The notes beneath the pieces were generated by a model. The model searched no databases. It was not told the DNA's origin and was given only the letters and a program-made list of their open reading frames with translations. Shown piece by piece: positions 42,715 through 52,042 of a stretch of DNA of 64,000 nucleotides (positions are counted from its first letter, which is position 1; every line of letters begins with the position of its first letter). This DNA comes from Paenibacillus glycinis. Lineage in GTDB: Bacteria; Bacillota; Bacilli; Paenibacillales; Paenibacillaceae. The translations under genes were made by a program, and so were the position numbers. The stretch spans positions 62,001 to 126,000 of the forward strand of contig NZ_JAAAMV010000001.1 of NCBI RefSeq assembly GCF_009909185.1, in the 5' to 3' direction.

Positions 42715-43917
42715 TCACGGCCGAACCGAAGTGCCGTCCGGCGTGCGGGCGAGCGTCCAAGCCGGCAGACGATTGTCGCACGGATAATCGGCCGCTTTCT
42801 TCTCGTCGAGATCGATGCCGAGACCTGGCTTGTCGTTCGGGTACGCAAACCCGTTCCGCAGCTGCGGACAGCCCGGGAAAACTTCCTGGATGCGCTCGGA
42901 GAAGCCGTACCATTCCTGGATGCCGAAGTTGATCGAGCTGACGTCGAGATGCAGGTTCGCCGCGTGTCCGACCGGCGATACGTCGCCCGGCCCATGCCAA
43001 GCGGTGCGCACGCTGAATGCCTCGCACAGCGAAGCGAGCTTCTTCGCCGGCGTCAATCCGCCGATCGCGCTGATATGGCAGCGGATGAAGTCGATCAGCC
43101 TGCCGGCGATAAGCGGCGTCCACTCCCGCGGATGCGTGAACAGCTCGCCCATGGCGATCGGGGTCGCGGTCTGGCCGCGCATCGTCTCGAACCAGTCCAG
43201 CTGTTCGGGCGCCAGCGGATCTTCCAGGAAGAACAGCCGGTAGGGCTCGAGCTGCTTGGCCAGCCGGATCGCCTCGATCGGCACGAGCCGCTCGTGGATG
43301 TCGTGCAGCAGCTCGACTTCCCAGCCGACGGCGTTCCGGACATGCCCGAACAAGCGCGGCACGCTGCGGGCATAGGCGTTCGGGTCGAAATACGCGCCCG
43401 GCAGCGGATTTTCCGGTTGGCGAAGCTGATGTCCCCGACCGCCGTAGCCGCCCATCTGACAACGGATATAATGAATGCCCTGCTCCATGTACTTGCGTAC
43501 GTTGTCTTCGACTTCGTGCTCGTCCCGGCCGTCGGCATGCCGGTAGACGGCCGCCGCTTCCCGGCATTTTCCGCCGAGAAGCTGGTAGACCGGCAAGCCG
43601 GCGGACTTCCCTTTAATATCCCATAACGCCATATCCACGCCGGATAGCGCGTTGTTCAACACGGGGCCGTTGCGCCAATAGGAGCTGACCATGGCGGATT
43701 GCCAGATGTCCTCGATCCGATGCGGGTCTTTGCCGATCAGAAACGGCTTCAAATACTGCTCGATCGCCGTGGCCACCGCCAGGTAGCGCTGCGTGAAGGT
43801 CGCGCAGCCCAGCCCGTACAATCCGGGTTCGGACGTTTCGATTTTCACCACGACCAGGTTAATGCCCTCAGGTGCCGTCAAGATCACGTTCACGTCGCGT
43901 ATCGTCAAGTTCGACAT
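42715..43917 (-). CDS. Enolase-superfamily dehydratase (mannonate dehydratase/RspA-like)
   Basis: This 400-residue protein starts at MSNLTIRDVNVILTAPEG (ATG 43917). It has the enolase N-terminal cap (ALSGVDMALWDIKGK) and barrel motifs FLEDPLAPEQ, ATPIAMGELF, HISAIGGLTPAKKLA, HGPGDVSPVGHAANLHLD and NFGIQEW. The last blocks match the D-mannonate dehydratase/RspA subgroup, which dehydrates acid sugars. It is 37 nt downstream of an SDR gene, which probably oxidises or reduces the same sugar. The true substrate is not predictable by eye. Confidence 0.9.
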   Translation of the reverse strand: MSNLTIRDVNVILTAPEGINLVVVKIETSEPGLYGLGCATFTQRYLAVATAIEQYLKPFLIGKDPHRIEDIWQSAMVSSYWRNGPVLNNALSGVDMALWDIKGKSAGLPVYQLLGGKCREAAAVYRHADGRDEHEVEDNVRKYMEQGIHYIRCQMGGYGGRGHQLRQPENPLPGAYFDPNAYARSVPRLFGHVRNAVGWEVELLHDIHERLVPIEAIRLAKQLEPYRLFFLEDPLAPEQLDWFETMRGQTATPIAMGELFTHPREWTPLIAGRLIDFIRCHISAIGGLTPAKKLASLCEAFSVRTAWHGPGDVSPVGHAANLHLDVSSINFGIQEWYGFSERIQEVFPGCPQLRNGFAYPNDKPGLGIDLDEKKAADYPCDNRLPAWTLARTPDGTSVRP

Positions 43918-43954
43918 GTGTTCCCTCTCCCTGCCTGCGTATTGGTCCTGCATC

Positions 43955-44749
43955 TTACTTGGTCCATCCCGTCCCGCCGCCGCTTTCCGGCATCCCCGGC
44001 AAGATCAATCCCCCGTCTACGCGAATCGCCGTGCCGGTCGTATAGCCGGCTTCCCCGGAAGCCAGCCAAGCGACCGCGTTCGCGACATCCTCCGGCGTGC
44101 CGATCCGCGCAAGCGGAATTTTCGCGCCGAGAGCGGCGTAGCCGGCCAACGAACGCGGGTCTTCCCGAACGGCGGTCGCGCCGGGAGCGACGCAGTTGAC
44201 CCGAATGCCGTGCGGCGCCAGATCGAGCGCGATCGATTGGCTGGCACGCATCAAGGCCGCCTTCAGTCCGCCGTACGTCGCGTCCGCCGGATACGCCCTC
44301 TCGGCCCGGGACGACGTGATGTTGACGATGGAGCCGCGCAGCCGCCGTTCGATCATATGCTTGGCTATGGCCTGCATCAACAGCATCGGCGCGCGAAAAT
44401 TGATCGCGTACATCCGATCCATCTCCGCGGCGTCGAGCTCGGCAATCGCCTTGAACCGCACCAAGCCCGCGTTGTTCACCAGCACGTCGACCTCGCCGAG
44501 CGCTTCGATCGCGAACGCGGCCAGCTTGCCCGGCATCGACGGCTCGGCAAGATCGCCTTGAAAGACATGGCATGCGCGGCCGTACTCCCGCTTGATCCGC
44601 TCGGCCGCCAGCTTAGCTTCCGCCGGCTCGGCATAATGACCGATCGCGACGTCGTACCCGCGGGACGCCAGCGCCAGCGCGATGCCTGCCCCGATCCCGA
44701 TGCTTGCCCCGGTGACAAGCGCCGTTCGATTCCGTTCCGTTTGCCCCAT
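43955..44749 (-). CDS. SDR-family oxidoreductase
   Basis: This 264-residue classical short-chain dehydrogenase starts at MGQTERNRTALVTGASIGIG (ATG 44749 after GGAGGGG). The cofactor motif TGASIGIGAGIA, NNAG, and catalytic Ser (ITSSRAERAY) and Tyr/Lys (YGGLKAALMRAS) are visible. One deviation is that the usual YxxxK is YGGLK. The gene forms a two-gene sugar-acid unit with the dehydratase downstream. Confidence 0.93.
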   Translation of the reverse strand: MGQTERNRTALVTGASIGIGAGIALALASRGYDVAIGHYAEPAEAKLAAERIKREYGRACHVFQGDLAEPSMPGKLAAFAIEALGEVDVLVNNAGLVRFKAIAELDAAEMDRMYAINFRAPMLLMQAIAKHMIERRLRGSIVNITSSRAERAYPADATYGGLKAALMRASQSIALDLAPHGIRVNCVAPGATAVREDPRSLAGYAALGAKIPLARIGTPEDVANAVAWLASGEAGYTTGTAIRVDGGLILPGMPESGGGTGWTK

Positions 44750-45020
44750 AACGCCCCTCCGTTCAGCGAATGAACCCGATTCCGCCGCGCATCCGCCTGT
44801 CCCAGTTTCCGACAAATGAAAGCCCTTACGCATGCTTATTAAAGCATTCGCAGGAAGTCATGTATCTCCTGCAATCGGATGGAAAAAACATAAGTTCGGC
44901 TTGCTCGGGGGACTGCATGCACGGAAAACGTTCCGGAAAGGCCCGGCATGACAACCTCCGCATGCACATAGCAACATAGTGAAACGTTCCTCAGTTCAGC
45001 TCGAGACCGTGCTTAACCCT

Positions 45021-45611
45021 TCATTCCCTCGCGCGCAGGAAAGCTGCGAATTGTCCAAGGCTTCGGAATCGCCGGATGTCGACGCCATTCGCGCGAAGAT
45101 GGCTTTCCCTTTCCGAATCTCGCGCACGAATTAGCTTGTACAAATGCACGTATGCGCCGCGCAACCGCGACTCCGCCATGTCCGCGAATTGACGCGCGTA
45201 TTCCGGCTCCTGCAGGGAGGCGATTCCATTCCGCAGCCGCAGGAATCGTTCACGGTCTTCGTCCGAGCGGGCATGCAGCAGCCGGCAATCCGCGATAATC
45301 GACGTCGTCGGTTCCTGAAACGAAGCCATCCGCTCCGCCCGCTCCCAGCTGATCGGCCAGAAGTCGAAGCTGATGTCGTCCACGATGAATTGCAGGCTTG
45401 CGCCATGCCCGGCAGACGTCGCCGGAATAAAAACGAAATCCAAATCGGAGCGCCTCGTGGCCGTCCCTTGCGCATAGGACCCGTAATAAGCGACGATCGC
45501 GACGTCATCCGGATAGGCGCTCTTGATCCGCTCGACGAGCAGATCGGCAACATCGAATACGTTCAGCAACTTCCCCCCCCCCCTTTCGCCTGCCAAATCT
45601 TCCCTTATCAT
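45021..45611 (-). CDS. Nucleotidyltransferase-domain protein (pol beta superfamily)
   Basis: This protein has the nucleotidyltransferase signature GSYAQGTATRRSDLDFVF (GS-x9/10-D-x-D) near residue 45, with helical sequence after it. It resembles aminoglycoside/antibiotic adenylyltransferase-type folds, but its substrate is unknown. The start is uncertain. The ATG at 45611 has no clear ribosome site. A TTG at 45569 follows directly after an 11-G run that would serve as a strong one. If the run is within the reading frame, its length changes would switch the gene on or off. Confidence 0.8.
   Translation of the reverse strand: MIREDLAGERGGGKLLNVFDVADLLVERIKSAYPDDVAIVAYYGSYAQGTATRRSDLDFVFIPATSAGHGASLQFIVDDISFDFWPISWERAERMASFQEPTTSIIADCRLLHARSDEDRERFLRLRNGIASLQEPEYARQFADMAESRLRGAYVHLYKLIRARDSERESHLRANGVDIRRFRSLGQFAAFLRARE
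45573..45583 (-). repeat. 11-G homopolymer at the 5' end of the nucleotidyltransferase gene
   Basis: Eleven consecutive C on the plus strand (G on the coding strand) lie at the very start of the gene. In frame they encode three Gly. Such runs are prone to slipped-strand length changes and to sequencing error. Confidence 0.9.
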
Positions 45612-45704
45612 AGCAGAGTCGATCGGGGCCACGGGAACTATAAACCTACGTCCCCGGTTGGATCTTATTCGCCGCGGCCCGGTCGCGGCACTCGCGCCGT
45701 CGCG

Positions 45705-45733
45705 AAAAGGCCGCCGGAACGATCCCGGCGGCC
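45705..45733 (-). terminator. Terminator after the aldo/keto reductase gene
   Basis: On the minus strand GGCCGCCGGGATCGTTCCGG forms with CGGCC a stem of about 9 bp around GATCGT, followed by CCTTTTC. It lies downstream of the reductase stop at 45842. Confidence 0.65.
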
Positions 45734-45841
45734 AAGCGGCTCGTGCAGCGTTAACGATTCACGGGTCGGAAGGTTGCGGCTCGCAGCGCTTCACGGGCCA
45801 TCTTCATGGATCCCTTTGCTCGACGTGTCCGGGCAGTCGGC

Positions 45842-46738
45842 TCAGCCCTGGCCGGTCCAATCGGCGGCAGCCTTCGCCTGCCACCGCGCGCGGATCGCTT
45901 CGAACTGCTCCCGCGTCAGCAGCCCCCGCTCCAAGAGACGGGCATTCTCGTGCCACCGGTCCGGATTGGCCGTGCCGACGATCGCGGCATGCACGCCCGG
46001 AATGGAGAGCGTGAAGCGCAGCGCCGTGCCGATCGATTCGCTTAAGCCCGTGCTCAGAAAATCGTAATCCAGCGCCTGCAGCCGTTCCCAATACGTATGG
46101 TGATACCCGGATAACGGCTTGCTCCCCGTCTTCCATGCGGCGTTCGCGATCGGGCGTTTGGCGACGACGCCCATCCCGCGCGCCTGCGCTTCCGGAATCG
46201 TCAGCGTGACCGCTTCCTGGTCGGCGATGTTCACGGACGTCTCGAGCGAGTCGAAAGCGCCGCATTGAACCGCGTATTGCGCGGCCTTGTGGTCGCCGCT
46301 GTATCCGATAAACCGCGTCTTGCCCTTCTCCTTCGCCCGCTTCAGCACGTCGATGACATCGCCTTGGCGCAACAGCGCCTCGGAGCAGCCATGCAGATGC
46401 ACGACGTCGACGTAATCCGTCCGCAGCCGCTTCAAGCTGCGGTCGATGCTGGCCTCGAGCATCGCGATGTCCCAATCCGGCTGGTCGAAGCCGGAGGCGT
46501 GGCCGCACTTGGTGAACAGGTAATAGTCGTCGCGGCGATGCGATGCCGACCTGCCGATCAGCTCCTCGCTGATCGCGTAGCATTCCGCCGTGTCGATTAC
46601 GTTCAGCCCGGCGTCGAGCGCGCTGCCGAGCAGCCTGTCCGCCTGTTCCGGCGTCGTCCCCTCGAAGCCGATCTCCGCCCCGCCGAAGCCGAGTATGCTT
46701 ACGTTCATCCCCGTATTTCCGTACGATCGTTTCTCCAT
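45842..46738 (-). CDS. Aldo/keto reductase
   Basis: This 298-residue NADPH-dependent (beta/alpha)8 reductase starts at MEKRSYGNTGMNVSILGFGG (ATG 46738; ribosome site weak). Motifs are NVIDTAECYAISEELIG, with the catalytic Asp and Tyr, the catalytic-region YYLFTKCGH, the His-containing YVDVVHLHG, and AIVGTANPDRWHENARLLER. The substrate is unknown. It is divergent from a WYL regulator, which may control it. Confidence 0.92.
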   Translation of the reverse strand: MEKRSYGNTGMNVSILGFGGAEIGFEGTTPEQADRLLGSALDAGLNVIDTAECYAISEELIGRSASHRRDDYYLFTKCGHASGFDQPDWDIAMLEASIDRSLKRLRTDYVDVVHLHGCSEALLRQGDVIDVLKRAKEKGKTRFIGYSGDHKAAQYAVQCGAFDSLETSVNIADQEAVTLTIPEAQARGMGVVAKRPIANAAWKTGSKPLSGYHHTYWERLQALDYDFLSTGLSESIGTALRFTLSIPGVHAAIVGTANPDRWHENARLLERGLLTREQFEAIRARWQAKAAADWTGQG

Positions 46739-47016
46739 CGCGCTATCAGCCCCGCTTTCGTCCCTTTTGTCCTCATCTCCATTATAGGACGCGCCCATTC
46801 CGCTCGAAAGAAGGGAAAACATGATCAGTTTCTATCCTTGCGTATAGTTAGTTACGATCGATCGTCGATGCTGCGCGGCGCAGATTGGGTATATATTGCC
46901 AAATTCGTCTCACAAGCGTCCGTTAGACGCATCGCCGCGTCGTAGCTCCGGATCCCCAGGTAATATGACTTTCGAATGTCAAGTTTAATGCGTATACTGG
47001 TTACGAGGTGATGCGC

Positions 47017-47931
47017 ATGTCGGTGAACCGGCATTTCGAAATCTTATACATGCTCTTGCACAAGAAAACGCTGACCGCGGCCGAGCTGGCGGAACACTTC
47101 GAGGTGTCCGCGCGGACCATTTATCGGGATATCGACATGCTGAGCGCCGCCGGAATCCCGGTCTACGCCAGCAGGGGCAAAGGCGGCGGAATCTCGCTCA
47201 TGGACGGGTACGTGTTCAATAAATCGCTGCTGTCCGAGCGCGAGCAGGACGATATTCTGATCGCGCTCCAGAGCTTGACCGCCGCGAAATTCCCTGAAGC
47301 CGAGGAGGTCCTGGGCAAGCTCAGCCGCTTGTTCAAGAAAGAAACGAACAACTGGATCGAGGTGGACTTCTCCCCTTGGGGAAGCGAGGAAAGCCAGCGA
47401 CGGCTCTTCCCGCTCCTGCGCGGCGCGATCGTGGAGAACCGGACCATCCGGTTCCGCTATTACAATTCCTACGGCAAGCAAAGCGAGCGAAGCGTGGAGC
47501 CGGCCAGCCTGCTGTTCAAGAGCAAAGCCTGGTACTTGACGGGGCACTGCCTCGCGAGCAACGGGCCTCGCATCTTCAAGATCGGCCGGATGAAGGACAT
47601 CGTCGTCACCGACGAACGCTTTGAGCCCCGACCCGCGGTTCCGCTCGCGGAAGCGGAAGACAACATCATGGCGGATGCCATCGAAGTGACGCTCCGCATT
47701 GCCGCCGAAGGCGCTTACCGGGTCTACGACGAGTTCGCCGAAGAGACGATCACGCGCAACGCGGACGGTTCCTTCGGCATCAAGGCCGCATTTCCGGCGG
47801 GAAGCTGGCTCGAGAGCTACCTGCTGTCGTTAGGCACGCTGCTGGAAGACGTCGGTCCGCCGCCGCTTCGCGCGCGCATCCTCTCCAATCTGGACGCGAT
47901 CCGCTCCGCGCTGGATCCGTCGGCCCCGTAA
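47017..47931 (+). CDS. HTH/WYL-domain transcriptional regulator (YafY type)
   Basis: This 304-residue regulator starts at the ATG 47017 after GAGGTG. The N-terminal winged helix (LYMLLHKKTLTAAELAEHFE, VSARTIYRDIDML) is followed by a WYL domain (WYLTGHCLASNGPRIFKIGR), which binds ligands such as nucleotides or small metabolites. A C-terminal WCX-like tail is present. A promoter TTTCGA-N17-TATACT lies just upstream. It is divergent from the aldo/keto reductase. Confidence 0.94.
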   Translation: MSVNRHFEILYMLLHKKTLTAAELAEHFEVSARTIYRDIDMLSAAGIPVYASRGKGGGISLMDGYVFNKSLLSEREQDDILIALQSLTAAKFPEAEEVLGKLSRLFKKETNNWIEVDFSPWGSEESQRRLFPLLRGAIVENRTIRFRYYNSYGKQSERSVEPASLLFKSKAWYLTGHCLASNGPRIFKIGRMKDIVVTDERFEPRPAVPLAEAEDNIMADAIEVTLRIAAEGAYRVYDEFAEETITRNADGSFGIKAAFPAGSWLESYLLSLGTLLEDVGPPPLRARILSNLDAIRSALDPSAP

Positions 47932-47991
47932 GAACCAAGCTCCTTCTCAGCGCAGGCGTTTGCGCTCCCGCGTGCCTTCCGCTTCTCGCTT

Positions 47992-49215
47992 TCAGCCCGC
48001 CTGCTCTTCCTCGAGCGACCGCAGCCGTCTGAGCGACGGAAACATCAGCATCCACAGCCCCGCCACCACGATGGTGCCGACGCCGCCGATGAAGGCCGCG
48101 GGCACGGCGCCCAGCCAGCCGGCCATCGTGCCCGACTCGAATTCGCCAAGCTGGTTGGACGTCCCGATGAAGAGCGAGTTGACCGCGTTCACGCGGCCTC
48201 TCATCTCGTCCGGCGTCTGCAGCTGCACGAGCGACGAACGAATGACCACGCTGATCACGTCCGAGGCGCCGATGAACAGCAGCGCGACCAGGGACAGGAT
48301 CAGGCTCGTCGAGACCGCGAAGAGCATCGTCGCCAGGCCGAACACCGCCAGCGAGCCGAACAATATCGGGCCGAGCGCCCTCCGGAGCGGCACGTAGACG
48401 AGCACGATCGACATCAGCAGCGCGCCGACCGCCGGCGCGGTCCGCATGACGCCGAGCCCCCATGCGCCGGTGCGCAGGATATCCTGCGCGAAGATCGGCA
48501 GCAGCGCCGTAGCGCCTCCCAGCAGGACGGCGAACAGATCCAGCGAGATAGTACCCAAGATGACCGGATGCCGCCTGACGAAGAGCAGCCCCGAGAAGAT
48601 CGAGCGCGCGGTCAGCGGCTCCAGCTTCCTGACGGTCCGCTCCATGCGGATCAGGATCGTCAGGATAGCGGCGGTCAGCAGCGCCGCGGCAGCCGTCAAA
48701 TAAACGTAGACGGGTCCGACCGAGATCAACACGCCGCCCAGCGTTGGGCCCAGGATTTGCGAGGTTTGCCCGGCCGAGGTCGTCCAGGCGATCGCCCGCT
48801 GCATCCATTCCTTCGGCACCAGCATCGGCAGCAGCGCGGACGAGGATGGGCCTTCGAACGCCCGGCACGCGCCGAGAATCGCCGCCGCGAGCAGGATTTC
48901 CTCGCGCCCGAGCCAATCGGCCATGTTGCCGACGAGCAGCAGCACGGCGATCCCGCTTTCGATGATTTGACAGATGAACACGATCTTGCGTCGGTCGAAG
49001 CGGTCGGCGACATGGCCGACGACCAACGTCAGCAGCAGCATCGGCAGGAACTGCGCGAGTCCAACCAGACCGAGGCTGTAGGCGTCGCGCGTCAGCGCGT
49101 ACATCTGCCAGCCGATCGCGACCGAGATCATTTGAAACGACGTGAACGACAGCGTGCGGGAAAGCCAGAATTTCGTGAAGGATGATTGCTTTAGAAGGGA
49201 TTCGTCGGCTTGCAT
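47992..49215 (-). CDS. MFS transporter (exporter-like)
   Basis: This 407-residue major facilitator has about 12 predicted membrane helices. It shows the MFS signature GHVADRFDRRKIVF after TM2 and a second-half repeat RGRVNAVNSLFIGTSNQLGEFESG. The overall layout is that of the enterobactin/drug exporter (MFS_3) group. It is encoded alone, convergent with the WYL gene, with a poorly spaced ribosome site (AGAGG). The substrate is unknown. Confidence 0.94.
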   Translation of the reverse strand: MQADESLLKQSSFTKFWLSRTLSFTSFQMISVAIGWQMYALTRDAYSLGLVGLAQFLPMLLLTLVVGHVADRFDRRKIVFICQIIESGIAVLLLVGNMADWLGREEILLAAAILGACRAFEGPSSSALLPMLVPKEWMQRAIAWTTSAGQTSQILGPTLGGVLISVGPVYVYLTAAAALLTAAILTILIRMERTVRKLEPLTARSIFSGLLFVRRHPVILGTISLDLFAVLLGGATALLPIFAQDILRTGAWGLGVMRTAPAVGALLMSIVLVYVPLRRALGPILFGSLAVFGLATMLFAVSTSLILSLVALLFIGASDVISVVIRSSLVQLQTPDEMRGRVNAVNSLFIGTSNQLGEFESGTMAGWLGAVPAAFIGGVGTIVVAGLWMLMFPSLRRLRSLEEEQAG

Positions 49216-49561
49216 GATGCGGCTTACGCCTCTTTTCTGTTCGATTTTGCGCTACTGGAACTGCAGTTTGGCAGGGTCCGACCGGCGTTCGACGCCGCGA
49301 TAATTCAGTTGCATTATATCATTCTAGCGACTGCTCGGGCATACTCGGCGTCAAAAAAGGCTGCTCCGGCAGTCTCGAAGGATCGGCTGCGAGCACGGCT
49401 CGCCCTGGGACATCCCCCCGATATTGAACGCGGCGAAGCTCGCACGTTGGCCGATTGCCGCGGAACCTTGCCTAACCGACGAACCGCGCCGTTTACGGTA
49501 TCTCAATGGTTCCTCCGCAGAGACCGTGCTACACTATTGAAAAACCAAAAGGAGGCTCAAC
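49216..49561. other. Intergenic region between MFS and phospholipase D-like genes
   Basis: About 345 bp containing the divergent promoters. I see no supportable gene; plus-strand frames reading into the next gene are out of frame with it. AAAGGAGG at the right end is the phospholipase D-like ribosome site. Confidence 0.5.
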
Positions 49562-50932
49562 ATGACTTCCATTCCCTACCCCGCAACCGGCACGTATCCC
49601 CTCCGATCCGGCAATGCCGTCCGACCGCTGATCGACAGCGGTCCCGCCTTCCGGCGGATATGCGAGGCGGTCGAAGCGGCGACCGCCAGCGTGTGGATCT
49701 CGATTACGTTCTTCGCGACGGATTTCCGGATGCCGGACGACCGCGGCACGCTGTTCGACGTCTTGGACCGCGCGGTCGCCCGAGGGCTCGACGTTCGGGT
49801 CATCTTCTGGCGTCCCAACCCGGAGAGCAGCGGCTACGGCCAGACGTTCCCGGGCTCGCCCGCCGACCGCGAGCTGCTCGCCGCGCGCGGCTCGCGATTC
49901 CGCGCCCGTTGGGATCGCGCGCACGGCCGTTATTGCCAGCATCAGAAGATCTGGCTGATCGATGCCGGGCAGCCGTCCGAGACGGCATTCGTCGGCGGGA
50001 TCAATCCGACCTTCAAATCCGTCGAGCCCGGACACCGCGGCGAGGATCAACGCCACGACAGCTATGTCGAAGTGACCGGTCCTTCCGCGACCGACGTGCA
50101 CCATAATTTCGTCCAACGCTGGAACGAAGCCAGCGAGAGGCACGAAGCGGACGGCGCATGGAGCATGGGCGAAGACGAGGAGCTTCCGTTCCCCGCTCGC
50201 GTCTCCGCTCCGCGCGGAGACAGCCTCGTCCACATGCAGCGGAACGTGCATCCCGGACGATACGCCCATGATTTCCCCACGCCCGGCGGGGAGCCGTATC
50301 CGATCGCCGAAGGCGAACGAACGATACTGGAGCAGTACAAGCTGGCCATCGATGCCGCGCGCAGCTCGATCTATATCGAGAATCAAGCGCTCCCGGTTCC
50401 GGAGATCGCCGACCGGCTGGAGGAGGCGCTGAAGCGAGGCGTGGATGTCGTGCTCCTCGTGCCGGCTGAACCCGAGTCCCATGTGCGCGAGCGCCGCCGG
50501 CAGCCGGGCGGAACCGACTTCTTCGCCCGCCTCGAGGCGCTGGGCCGCTATGAGCACTTTACGCTCGTCGGCATCGCGGGCCCGAACGCGAGCGGAACGC
50601 GCAGCAGCATCTACGTCCATGCCAAGATGATGCTGGTGGACGACGAATGGGCGACCATCGGCTCCTGCAATCTTCACTCGAATTCGTTGTACGGCCATAC
50701 GGAGATGAACGCTTCGATCTGGGACCCGGCCGTCGTACGTTCGCTGCGCCGCGAGCTGCTATCCGAGCATCTCGGCACCGACACCGAGGCGCTTAACGAC
50801 CGCGAGGCGCTTCGGCTCTATCGGAGCATCGCGCGCGAGAACCGGCTCCGGGCAGCCAGAGAGGATTATGCGTGGACAGGCCTGGCGGTGATGTTGGAAC
50901 CTGCCGAATATGGCGGACGGCTGCCGTTCTAG
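49562..50932 (+). CDS. Phospholipase D-like protein (two HKD motifs)
   Basis: This 456-residue protein has two HKD active-site motifs, HQKIWLID (His127, Lys129, Asp134) and HAKMMLVD (His353, Lys355, Asp360), with GGIN and IGSCNLHSNSL after them. It belongs to the cardiolipin synthase/PLD superfamily. No signal peptide or membrane helix is seen, so it is probably cytoplasmic and not a membrane synthase. Its substrate (phospholipid or nucleic acid) is open. Confidence 0.92.
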   Translation: MTSIPYPATGTYPLRSGNAVRPLIDSGPAFRRICEAVEAATASVWISITFFATDFRMPDDRGTLFDVLDRAVARGLDVRVIFWRPNPESSGYGQTFPGSPADRELLAARGSRFRARWDRAHGRYCQHQKIWLIDAGQPSETAFVGGINPTFKSVEPGHRGEDQRHDSYVEVTGPSATDVHHNFVQRWNEASERHEADGAWSMGEDEELPFPARVSAPRGDSLVHMQRNVHPGRYAHDFPTPGGEPYPIAEGERTILEQYKLAIDAARSSIYIENQALPVPEIADRLEEALKRGVDVVLLVPAEPESHVRERRRQPGGTDFFARLEALGRYEHFTLVGIAGPNASGTRSSIYVHAKMMLVDDEWATIGSCNLHSNSLYGHTEMNASIWDPAVVRSLRRELLSEHLGTDTEALNDREALRLYRSIARENRLRAAREDYAWTGLAVMLEPAEYGGRLPF

Positions 50933-51126
50933 TCCCGTTGCAGCGCGCGAAGCGCGCTTGACCGCTTCCTCGCTGCGTGCTGTACTGTCTTGCGACGCCG
51001 AGGCACATTACGTGCTGCAACGGCCCAAGAGGAGATTGCGCCATTCATCGCGAATACCCCGTAAGGGTCCTATCGATTGCGGTACGACCGTTACGGCAAT
51101 CCATCATCCATTCGGGGGATAGCGAC

Positions 51127-51843
51127 ATGCATGCCTTTTTCGATTCCGAGCTTTCGGGCTCGCGGTTCCAAGCTTATTCATGGTCGCATATCGCCATGAT
51201 CGCGGCGTTGATCGCGCTGGCCGCGATCTTGTTTCGCTTCAGATCCAACATCGCGAACCATCGGCGGGCAAGGTATGCGGTCCGCATGATCCTCCTGCTG
51301 GGGCTCGTCGTTCCCGAGGCGGGCTTGTTCTACTGGTATGCCGTCGAAGGCTTGTGGAACGTCCGATACACGCTGCCCCTCGAGCTTTGCAGCATTACGC
51401 AGCTCCTCGCCGTCGCGATGCTGCTGACGCGAAGCCGCCTGTTGTATCCGATCGTGTTCTTCGCCGGCATCGGCGGGGCGCTGCAGGCGATGCTCACGCC
51501 CGATCTGATCTATCCGTTTCCGCATTTTCGGTTCTTCCACTTCTTCATCGCGCATATCGCGATCATCTTGGCCTCGCTCTACATGACGTGGATCGAACGA
51601 TTCCGCCCCACTTGGAAATCCATCGGCGCCGTCATGATTTTTTTGAACGTGCTCGTCATCGTCGTGGGCGGACTGGATTATGGGCTCGACGCCAATTATA
51701 TGTTCCTCAGGCACAAGCCCGAGGCCGCTTCGCTGCTGAGCCTGCTCGGGCCGTATCCTTACTATTTGGCCGTGGAAGAATTGATCGCGCTGGCTATCTT
51801 CACGCTCATGTATCTGCCGTTCATTCGCGGGAAGCAGCCCTGA
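51127..51843 (+). CDS. YwaF/TIGR02206-type integral membrane protein
   Basis: This 238-residue membrane protein starts at MHAFFDSELSGSRFQAYSWS (ATG 51127 after GGGGGATAGCGAC). It has about seven hydrophobic helices, with LPLELCSITQLLAVAMLL, GGALQAMLTPDLIYPFPHFR and GLDYGLDANYMFLRHKP, the conserved blocks of the TIGR02206/YwaF family. Function is unknown. The longer open frame upstream is not used. Confidence 0.9.
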   Translation: MHAFFDSELSGSRFQAYSWSHIAMIAALIALAAILFRFRSNIANHRRARYAVRMILLLGLVVPEAGLFYWYAVEGLWNVRYTLPLELCSITQLLAVAMLLTRSRLLYPIVFFAGIGGALQAMLTPDLIYPFPHFRFFHFFIAHIAIILASLYMTWIERFRPTWKSIGAVMIFLNVLVIVVGGLDYGLDANYMFLRHKPEAASLLSLLGPYPYYLAVEELIALAIFTLMYLPFIRGKQP

Positions 51844-52042
51844 CACTCGCGCCGAATCGGCATGAATGGCCATCCCCATTCGCCGGTTCGGCGTTCTCTT
51901 GTTGGATGCTTCCGTTCCGACGCTTCGCACTCAATCATTCGAATTCCCGATCGTTATTATAGAAAAACATGTATTGATCTATCGTTCTCGTATTGCCTAC
52001 ACTGTAGCTATCCATTCCGACTCGACAAGGAGGCTACAACCG

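Noticed and set aside
47780..48916. Minus-strand open frame of 378 codons
   Set aside because: It overlaps the MFS gene in another frame on the same strand and reads as Arg-Gly-Asp-rich noise.
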